From Terriglobia bacterium (GTDB lineage: Bacteria > Acidobacteriota > Terriglobia > UBA7540), in NCBI GenBank assembly GCA_030040295.1, contig JASHTZ010000426.1, positions 1 to 6,844 of the forward strand: 6,844 nt of DNA. Reading direction: 5' to 3'. The notes beneath the pieces were generated by a model, which was not told the DNA's origin, searched no databases, and worked only from the letters and a program-made list of their open reading frames with translations. Below, in pieces: positions 1 to 4,875 of this stretch (position 1 is the first letter of the stretch; every line of letters begins with the position of its first letter). A program made the position numbers and the translations under genes.

Positions 1-938
1 ATTTGTTCGATCACTCTCGCCTGATGGAAATAGATTCGCATCCAAACCGCTGGATCGAGCTTTTCACCCGGCCGCACCCCTACGCCTTGGGCGGCAGCCT
101 TTTCCTGCGCGTCATAACTCAGTTGATTGTCGTCTCGCCCGTAGTGGTAATGAATGAAGCAGCGGGCATCCGTGAGGAATGTGAATGCCCGCCGGGCCGC
201 CTCGCGGTCGCGCTCCGGCCACAACTCTTCCGGCGGGGTCCATTCCCCGCTCTTTTCCAACTCATCAATGCGTGTCAGCCAGCGGCAAACGTGAAAATCG
301 CGAAGGCAGCCGGGCGTATCCTTGAGGTTGGGCTCCAAGTGAAAGATCGTATTCCCATACTTCGCGTGGCGCTCGGCCATGAGGTCGATCAAATTGCGCA
401 CCAATTCTTGCTTGTCCCTCGCAACCGTGCGGGGAACCACCGATCGGCGCAAGCGATCATAAAGGTCCGCGTCTCCCGTCAGAAATCGCATGTCGAGCAG
501 CGAAACGTTGAACTCCAGATTGTCGCGATAAAGGCGGCCGCACTCCGCCAGTGTGTGAGTGCTGTTTCCCAACTTCAATCGAAGGTCCCAAAGCATGCGA
601 AGCAGGGCGGCGAAGGCCTCCTTGATCATTGGCGATGGACTGGAGTCCTCGGTTAAAAGCAGCAGGTCAATGTCCGAATGTGGAAAAAGCTCTCGCCGGC
701 CGTATCCACCAAGCGCCACCAAACAAAGGTGAGGGGGCGCTTGTGATTCTGTCCAAATAAACTCTCGAAACAGCCGGGTGACCACGGCATCAATCAGTTC
801 TGACCGAGCGCGCAACACGGCCTTCCCTGCCTTAGTGTTCTCGAAGGAATTACGAATTCGCTGTGATTGCGTGGCGTAATAATCCGCCAAATCGTGGAGA
901 GTGAGCGGTTCAGGACCGGATATCGGGGGCAAAGACAT
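1..938 (-). CDS. glnD: PII uridylyltransferase / uridylyl-removing enzyme GlnD, N-terminal part (runs off left edge)
   Basis: GlnD adds UMP to PII proteins when glutamine is low and removes it when glutamine is high, so it is the primary nitrogen sensor in the cytoplasm. The minus strand is open from an ATG at 936-938 to the window edge, giving 312 complete codons. The nucleotidyltransferase signature is clear: ALGGYGRRELFPHSDIDLLL at about residues 75-94, with the metal-binding pair Asp89 and Asp91. Further GlnD-type blocks follow: LWDLRLKLGNS (about 116-126), HLEPNLKDTPGCLRDFH (about 200-216) and DNQLSYDAQ (about 270-278). The HD domain and the two C-terminal ACT domains would lie outside the window. 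The frame stays open upstream of 938 but I saw no better start; the ATG has only a weak ribosome site. Cys211 stands where the family usually has glycine (GGLRD). The gene lies downstream of glnK on the same strand. Identification is firm; the exact start is less so. Confidence 0.93.
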   Translation of the reverse strand, partial: MSLPPISGPEPLTLHDLADYYATQSQRIRNSFENTKAGKAVLRARSELIDAVVTRLFREFIWTESQAPPHLCLVALGGYGRRELFPHSDIDLLLLTEDSSPSPMIKEAFAALLRMLWDLRLKLGNSTHTLAECGRLYRDNLEFNVSLLDMRFLTGDADLYDRLRRSVVPRTVARDKQELVRNLIDLMAERHAKYGNTIFHLEPNLKDTPGCLRDFHVCRWLTRIDELEKSGEWTPPEELWPERDREAARRAFTFLTDARCFIHYHYGRDDNQLSYDAQEKAAAQGVGVRPGEKLDPAVWMRIYFHQARVIEQ

Positions 939-1229
939 AGGAGATGATGGGTGACCAAGTCCAGGGTGAGAATAGTTATGAGGTTCTGTCTCAGGTTGAA
1001 GTTTGGAGCCGGCTTCGGAGGGTGCAAAGTTGCAGCGTCCGCCAGCCTACGGTTCCCTGGTCCATAGGCCGGCGGGGCGGTCCGGCCCCTGAACTCCGAT
1101 GGAGTTCATCGGATTCCCGAATTCGGGGACATCGGCGCAACAGAATTCAAACTGAGGCACTGCCAGTTATCGAAATATCTCAGATCGAAGGCAGCCACGT
1201 TTTACCATTCAGCTTTCACCCAATTACTT
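939..1229. other. glnK-glnD intergenic region with inverted repeats
   Basis: This 291-base gap separates the end of glnK from the start of glnD. I see no convincing gene in it: the open frames crossing it are not protein-like and run into the genes on either side. Its middle (1067-1135) is packed with inverted repeats, described separately. No T-rich tract follows them on the minus strand, so a classical intrinsic terminator after glnK is not obvious. No clear -35/-10 pair for glnD was recognised, and read-through from amt-glnK is possible. Confidence 0.6.
1067..1135. repeat. cluster of overlapping inverted repeats between glnK and glnD
   Basis: Several perfect short inverted repeats lie within 69 bases. 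GGCCGG (1067-1072) pairs with CCGGCC (1082-1087). GAACTCC (1091-1097) pairs with GGAGTTC (1101-1107). CCGATG (1096-1101) pairs either with CATCGG at 1107-1112 or with a second CATCGG at 1130-1135. CCCGAATTCGGG (1116-1127) is a 12-base palindrome. The second and third pairings share bases and exclude each other, so an RNA from either strand could switch between two folds. The function is unknown: a processing site, attenuator, protein-binding site or degenerate terminator are all possible. Confidence 0.5.
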
Positions 1230-1568
1230 TCAGAGCGCCGCCTCACCGCGGTCTTCATTTCGGATGCGAATCGCCTCGTCAACCTTGGTCACGAAGATTT
1301 TCCCATCGCCGATTTTGCCGGTCCTGGCGGCGCGCAAAATGGCCTGCACGGCGGGCGCCTCACGGTCGTCAGGAACCACCATTTCCACTTTGATTTTTGG
1401 CAACAGATCCACGGTATATTCGCTGCCTCGATAAACTTCGGTATGCCCTTTCTGGCGGCCGTGTCCGCGCACTTCTGAGACGGTCATGCCTTGCACACCG
1501 ACTTCCTGGAGCGCGCTCTTCACTGCATCGAATCGCGAGGGTTGAACGATGGCTTCAATTTTTTTCAT
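1230..1568 (-). CDS. glnK: Nitrogen regulatory protein PII (GlnB/GlnK family)
   Basis: This is a trimeric cytoplasmic signal protein that binds ATP/ADP and 2-oxoglutarate and reports nitrogen status to its targets. The product has 112 residues, the usual PII length. It opens with MKKIEAIVQPSRFDAVKSAL. The T-loop carries GRQKGHTEVYRGSEY (about 37-51), with the uridylylation target Tyr51 at the canonical position. The nucleotide-binding block TGKIGDGKIFV lies at about 83-93, and the C-terminus has the typical IRIRNEDRGEAAL. The ATG at 1566-1568 is preceded by AAAGGA (1578-1583, minus strand), about 9 bases away. The gene follows amt by 107 bases on the same strand and precedes glnD. Because of the amt linkage I use glnK; by sequence alone glnB is equally possible. 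In this setting it most likely blocks the Amt channel when ammonium is plentiful. Confidence 0.97.
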   Translation of the reverse strand: MKKIEAIVQPSRFDAVKSALQEVGVQGMTVSEVRGHGRQKGHTEVYRGSEYTVDLLPKIKVEMVVPDDREAPAVQAILRAARTGKIGDGKIFVTKVDEAIRIRNEDRGEAAL

Positions 1569-1675
1569 AGCTCATTGTCCTTTGTGATGTCAGCAGGCGC
1601 TGGATAATAGGGTTACGCGAGACGCCACTCTGACAAGCCTCAGGTCCCTGTCAAGCACCGGCAATACGCAATTCT

Positions 1676-3118
1676 TTAGGCTTCGAGATTGTATCCCTCT
1701 TCCCCGTGCTGGGACAAATCCAAGCCCTGGATTTCTTCCTCTTCGGTGACACGAAGACCTACCACCATATCCACCACCTTGAGAATGATCAGCGTTCCCA
1801 CGATTCCCAGAAACCAAGCGATGGCCACACCGGCAAGCTGGTTCAGAATCTGGACCGGGCGCCCATCGATAAGTCCAACCGCCGTCGCCACCCCGTGCGC
1901 GTCCTTGAAAACGGGATTGATGGCCTTGGCAGCGAAGACGCCCGTCAGGAGCGCACCCAGCGTGCCTCCCGCTCCGTGGACCCCAAAGACGTCCAACGAA
2001 TCATCATAACCGAACTTGCTTTTAACCTTTGTGACCATTTGATAGCAGACCACTCCGGCGATGACGCCAATCGCCAGGGAGGACATCGGTCCCACAAAAC
2101 CCGCGGCAGGAGTAATGGCCACAAGGCCGGCAACGGCTCCGGAAATCGCGCCCAGCACGCTGGCCTTGCCGGTGCGAATCCACTCGGCGGCGGCCCAGCC
2201 CAGCGCGGCCGCTGCGGCGCCGAAATGCGTTGCGACAAATGCGCTGGTGGCCAGCGTACCGGCCGCCAGTGCGCTTCCCGCATTAAAACCAAACCATCCC
2301 ACCCAGAGCAGGCATGCACCGATGAAGCTCAGCACCACGCTGTGCGGCGGCATGGGCACCTTGGGGAATCCTACCCTCTTCCCCAAATACAACGCGCAGA
2401 CAAGCGCGGACACTCCCGAAGTCACATGCACCACCGTGCCACCCGCAAAATCCAGCGTGGGGATGGCCCCCACCGTGGCGTTCAACAAGCCGTCTTTCCC
2501 CCAAACCATGTGCGCCATGGGATCATAAACAATGATCGTCCACAGCACCATGAAGAGGAGCATCGCCTTGAACTTCATGCGCTCCGCGAACGCGCCCGTA
2601 ATCAAAGCCGGCGTGATAATGGCGAACATAAGCTGGTAAACCATGAATGTCTGCTGAGGAATCGTCGCCGCGTAATCGGGATCGGGTGCGCCCCCGACGC
2701 CATGGAGGAAAAGGTAACCGAGATTCCCGATGAAGCGGCTCCCGGCATGAAAGACCAGGCTGTAACCGAAGAACGCCCACAAGACGGTAACCACTCCCAT
2801 CAGAATAAAGCTCTGCATCATCGTGGCCAGCACGTTCTTCTTGCGCACCAGGCCGCCGTAGAACAGCGCCAAGCCCGGGCCTGTCATCATCAGGACCAGC
2901 GCGGCGCACACCAGCATCCAGGCATTGTCCCCGGCGGTTCGAGCGTCCGCGGCTTGCTGTTCGAGCGCGCTGATTCGCGACTGGATATCCGAAGAAGCGG
3001 TCGCTCCGGCCGTGGGCGCAGGTTCGCTCGTTGAAGGCGTCTGAGCAAAAGCTGCAGGGGCGAGCAATGTGCAAATAATGGCTAAAGCCATTACGATCCG
3101 CAAAACTCTCCGTCGCAT
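1676..3118 (-). CDS. amt: Ammonium transporter (Amt/AmtB family)
   Basis: This inner-membrane trimeric channel takes up ammonium. From the ATG at 3116-3118 it has 480 residues. Residues 1-25 form a signal peptide (MRRRVLRI, a hydrophobic core, then APAAFA before QTPS). A polar stretch of about 40 residues follows, then the Amt membrane domain. Visible hallmarks are FYGGLVRKKN (about 86-95), LDFAGGTVVH with Asp223 and the first pore histidine His231, LLWVGWFGFNAGSA (about 270-283), and DVFGVHGAGGTLG with the second pore histidine His381. The tail has RVTEEEEIQGLDLSQHGEEGY, the cytoplasmic segment that works with PII in this family. I prefer the start at 3118 because GGAGGG (3126-3131) lies 7 bases upstream and the protein then begins with a normal signal peptide. 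An in-frame ATG at 3131-3133, with AGGAG 10 bases upstream, would add five residues. The gene is intact and heads the amt-glnK pair. Confidence 0.96.
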   Translation of the reverse strand: MRRRVLRIVMALAIICTLLAPAAFAQTPSTSEPAPTAGATASSDIQSRISALEQQAADARTAGDNAWMLVCAALVLMMTGPGLALFYGGLVRKKNVLATMMQSFILMGVVTVLWAFFGYSLVFHAGSRFIGNLGYLFLHGVGGAPDPDYAATIPQQTFMVYQLMFAIITPALITGAFAERMKFKAMLLFMVLWTIIVYDPMAHMVWGKDGLLNATVGAIPTLDFAGGTVVHVTSGVSALVCALYLGKRVGFPKVPMPPHSVVLSFIGACLLWVGWFGFNAGSALAAGTLATSAFVATHFGAAAAALGWAAAEWIRTGKASVLGAISGAVAGLVAITPAAGFVGPMSSLAIGVIAGVVCYQMVTKVKSKFGYDDSLDVFGVHGAGGTLGALLTGVFAAKAINPVFKDAHGVATAVGLIDGRPVQILNQLAGVAIAWFLGIVGTLIILKVVDMVVGLRVTEEEEIQGLDLSQHGEEGYNLEA

Positions 3119-3386
3119 TCCTTGACCCTCCATCTAAGTCAGTCTCCTGTTTTGGGGCGGTGGACGATTCGCCGCTGCGAACTATACTCCAGCCACAGAC
3201 TTTTGCTCCTATAAAACTACTTTATACCTGCTATCAGGAATCCGCCGTCTAAGCTCGTCGAAAAAATCGGGCAGCATAGTAACATGCCCCGGCGCTATTT
3301 TCATACTCGCACCTCCGGGCAGGGAGTGGTGCAGCTTGGTATTTGTAGCGCCCGGCTAAAGGGGTTTGAATCGCCAAGAAGTACCA
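3119..3386. other. divergent intergenic region between amt and the small plus-strand gene
   Basis: This region must hold the control signals of both divergent genes. Besides the candidate sigma-54 site, it contains a perfect inverted repeat TATAAA-N5-TTTATA at 3210-3226. It also has GCACC (3309-3313) facing GGTGC (3328-3332), which resembles split NtrC half-sites but with a 14-base spacer rather than the usual short one. A GGCGCT (3291-3296)/AGCGCC (3347-3352) pair flanks the latter. No coding frame in the region looks like a protein. For the plus-strand gene, TGGTATTTG (3337-3345) could be an extended -10 element but lacks a clear -35, so I do not call it a promoter. Confidence 0.5.
3176..3191 (-). 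promoter_or_regulatory. candidate sigma-54 (-24/-12) promoter for amt
   Basis: Read on the minus strand the site is TGGAGTATAGTTCGCA. Against the sigma-54 consensus TGGCACG-N4-TTGCA it keeps the invariant GG and GC at correct spacing, the leading T, three purine/pyrimidine positions of the -24 box, and the final A. It departs at the fourth base (A for C) and at the second base of the -12 box (C for T). Transcription would start near 3165, leaving a leader of about 30-50 bases. Sigma-54 control of amt-glnK is well known in proteobacteria. A sigma-70-like TATAGT lies inside the same site but has no good -35 partner. Confidence 0.45.
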
Positions 3387-3784
3387 ATGTCGCTAAGGGT
3401 TTACCACACCTCGCTTAAAGCGGATGTGGCGGCTTTTCGGGGAAAGTTCACGCTTTCTGCCGATGTTCGCTGGGGCCAGGCGACTTTGGCTGCCGGCGAG
3501 GACTCCTTCACCTTGCACCACGCATATCCCGGTGATGTGGTTATGGTCCGTCGCGGCGCGCAAACCGTCACGTGCATTCTGGCCATCGACGTTTCCGACA
3601 TCAACTCTCCGACTCCGAAATTACTGCCGACAACGCAACAGTCCGCGAATTGAACCTGCCAACGCTCGGCGTAACCCTTCACTACACAGAGTCGACCTCG
3701 AAACAGCGTGCGGTGCCGAGGCAACTCCAAATGGCTCAGATCGTCCCCTCGTCGCAACAGGTTACGGCGAGTGACCCGCCTTAG
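3387..3784 (+). pseudogene. small protein of unknown function, apparently frameshifted
   Basis: The N-terminal half is read from the ATG at 3387 (an in-frame TTG at 3366 is an alternative start). It begins MSLRVYHTSLKADVAAF, then FRGKFTLSADVRWGQATL and AYPGDVVMVRRGAQ, up to AIDVSDINS, and stops at 3651-3653. The coherent continuation is in another frame from about 3610: SDSEITADNATVRELNLP, then LGVTLHYTE and QLQMAQIVPSSQQ, ending at a TAG at 3782-3784. Joining them needs a -1 shift between about 3600 and 3622, as if one base were missing. Both halves recall small soluble proteins common in Acidobacteria (a core like FTL-x-W-G-x-TLPAGDYSFTL and a tail VREL-x-L-x-x-x-GLTLHY), but that is a memory-based resemblance and no function is known. 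There is no signal peptide or membrane segment. I see no slippery heptamer that would suggest programmed frameshifting. The gene is divergent from amt and convergent with the GGDEF gene. If the base is a sequencing error, the protein has about 132 residues. Confidence 0.55.
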
Positions 3785-3868
3785 AACACAGAGAGACTGT
3801 GATCCTCCCGAGCTGGCTTTATGTGACTTCGTCTTAGGATGTCCTGAAATTGATGGCCGAAAAGCACA
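3785..3868. other. short convergent intergenic gap
   Basis: These 84 bases separate the ends of two converging genes. A weak hairpin, CACAG (3787-3791) facing CTGTG (3797-3801), is the only structure seen. It has a five-base stem and no T-tract on either side, so I do not call it a terminator. Confidence 0.35.
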
Positions 3869-4516
3869 TCAGATTGGCGAATGGAGGGTTGGCAGATCGA
3901 CCGATGCTTCTTCCTGTTCCTCTGCCTCGCTTTCCTGGATATCTCGTGCGAACTCTTTCTCCACGTCCTGAGCCGTGGCCAAGGCTACGCGGTTCCGGCC
4001 GGCAATCTTGGCGCGGTATAGTGCAGTGTCCGCCACGCGGACGAGCGTAGTGGAATTCATGTTGGTCAGGTTTTCAACTGCCACGACCCCCAAACTCAGC
4101 GTTACAGGTATCATTCCCTCCGTCGTTTTAATGGCGCTGCCGTCCAGGCGGACTCGAAAGCTCTCTGCAAAACGTGCAGCGGCCGCCGGGTCGCATCCCG
4201 GAACCACGGCCAGGAATTCGTCGCCCCCGTAACGGCCCAAAGAGTCATAAGTCCTCATAGCGTCCCGAATGCGGCGTGCCGCCTCGCGCAAAACAGTATC
4301 ACCCGCGGGGTGACCATAGGTATCGTTGATCGTCTTAAATCGGTCTACATCGGCCATGGCGACAGCTATTGACCCTTGGGAACGCGTAGCGCGTGCCACC
4401 TCCTTCCGCAGGATGGCAAGGATGGTCCCATGATTCCAAATTTCGGTGAGGGGATCACGGCTCGCCTGATCGCGTAAAGCCTCACGCGCTCGAAGGAGTT
4501 GCTCCTGGAGTTCCAC
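3869..4516 (-). CDS. GGDEF diguanylate cyclase domain (C-terminal part of a frameshifted REC-GGDEF regulator)
   Basis: This is the catalytic half of a diguanylate cyclase, which joins two GTP into cyclic di-GMP. From a GTG at 4514-4516 it has 215 residues. A short helical lead-in (ELQEQLLRAREALRDQA) precedes SRDPLTEIWNHG (about 19-30). The metal-binding block ADVDRFKTINDTYGH, with Asp56, follows, then RYGGDEF with the signature at 97-101. RTYD at 88-91 sits exactly five residues before GGDEF and forms the allosteric I-site for product inhibition. The C-terminal 30 or so residues are acidic and probably disordered. All catalytic residues I can check are present. The lead-in continues naturally from the REC domain upstream if one base is restored near 4522, giving RAG-R-IVELQEQL. 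The GTG start is therefore probably not a real start but part of the linker, and the true product would be one protein of about 335 residues. Confidence 0.85.
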   Translation of the reverse strand: MELQEQLLRAREALRDQASRDPLTEIWNHGTILAILRKEVARATRSQGSIAVAMADVDRFKTINDTYGHPAGDTVLREAARRIRDAMRTYDSLGRYGGDEFLAVVPGCDPAAAARFAESFRVRLDGSAIKTTEGMIPVTLSLGVVAVENLTNMNSTTLVRVADTALYRAKIAGRNRVALATAQDVEKEFARDIQESEAEEQEEASVDLPTLHSPI

Positions 4517-4875
4517 GATACGCCCGCCCGGAGGCGTGCGCGAAATTCATAAGGATCGAAGGGCTTGATAATGTAATCGTCAGCACCCGCCTCCAATCCT
4601 TCAACAATATCCTCTTTCTGCCCTCGAGCGGTCACTAGAATGATGTAAGTATATGGCCGGCCCTTGCGTTGCCGGATTTTTCGGCAGATATCAATGCCAT
4701 CTTTTCCTGGCATTACCCAGTCAAGAATTGCCAGTCGAGGCGCGTCCTTCGCTTGGAGGACCGCCCAACTGTCTTCCCCGCCCATTGTCACCACAACTTC
4801 GTAGCCCCATTTCACCAAAAAGGCCTCGAGCATCCGGCGGGAAATGGCATCATCTTCTGCAAGCAAAACCTTCAC
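4366..4875 (-). CDS. Response regulator receiver domain (N-terminal part of a frameshifted REC-GGDEF regulator)
   Basis: This is a CheY-like receiver that accepts phosphate from a histidine kinase. It starts with a GTG at 4873-4875, preceded by AGAGG (4883-4887) at 7 bases. The first bases overlap the kinase stop as GTGA, so translation is probably coupled. Receiver residues are complete: MKVLLAEDDA with Asp8 and Asp9, phospho-acceptor Asp52 in LAILDWVMPGKDG, Thr82 in ILVTARG, and Lys104 in YIIKPFDPYEFRARLRAG. True homology ends at about residue 118 (position 4522). The remaining 51 residues, beginning VSWNSRSNSFER, are out-of-frame reading of the GGDEF gene and look unlike any domain. One base appears to be missing in the C/G-rich run at 4521-4530. 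Unless the shift is an artefact, the cell would make an isolated receiver with a nonsense tail. Confidence 0.88.
   Translation of the reverse strand: MKVLLAEDDAISRRMLEAFLVKWGYEVVVTMGGEDSWAVLQAKDAPRLAILDWVMPGKDGIDICRKIRQRKGRPYTYIILVTARGQKEDIVEGLEAGADDYIIKPFDPYEFRARLRAGVSWNSRSNSFERVRLYAIRRAVIPSPKFGIMGPSLPSCGRRWHALRVPKGQ

Noticed and set aside
3..656. Plus-strand open frame of 217 residues at the left edge
   Set aside because: It is the antisense shadow of glnD, whose minus-strand translation has clear nucleotidyltransferase motifs.
794..1027. Minus-strand open frame of 77 residues overlapping the glnD start
   Set aside because: It is in a different frame from glnD, overlaps its conserved coding part and has no recognisable features.
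944..1393. Plus-strand open frame of 149 residues across the glnK-glnD gap and the glnK 3' end
   Set aside because: It overlaps glnK antisense, is arginine/proline/serine-rich as expected from a GC-rich shadow frame, and shows no domain.
1631..1653. TGACA/TGTCA inverted repeat between amt and glnK as a terminator
   Set aside because: The stem is only five bases with a 13-base loop and no T-tract; not enough to call a terminator or attenuator.
1706..3034. Plus-strand open frame of 442 residues opposite amt
   Set aside because: It is extremely rich in His, Arg and Gln with no recognisable fold, which is the typical antisense reading of a membrane protein gene with strong codon bias.
3600..3622. 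Programmed -1 ribosomal frameshifting in the small plus-strand gene
   Set aside because: No X-XXY-YYZ slippery heptamer and no evident downstream stem-loop; a simple lost base explains it better.
3401..3757. Minus-strand open frame of 118 residues opposite the small central gene
   Set aside because: Its composition is not protein-like, while the plus-strand halves give a coherent soluble protein; it also has no convincing ribosome site.
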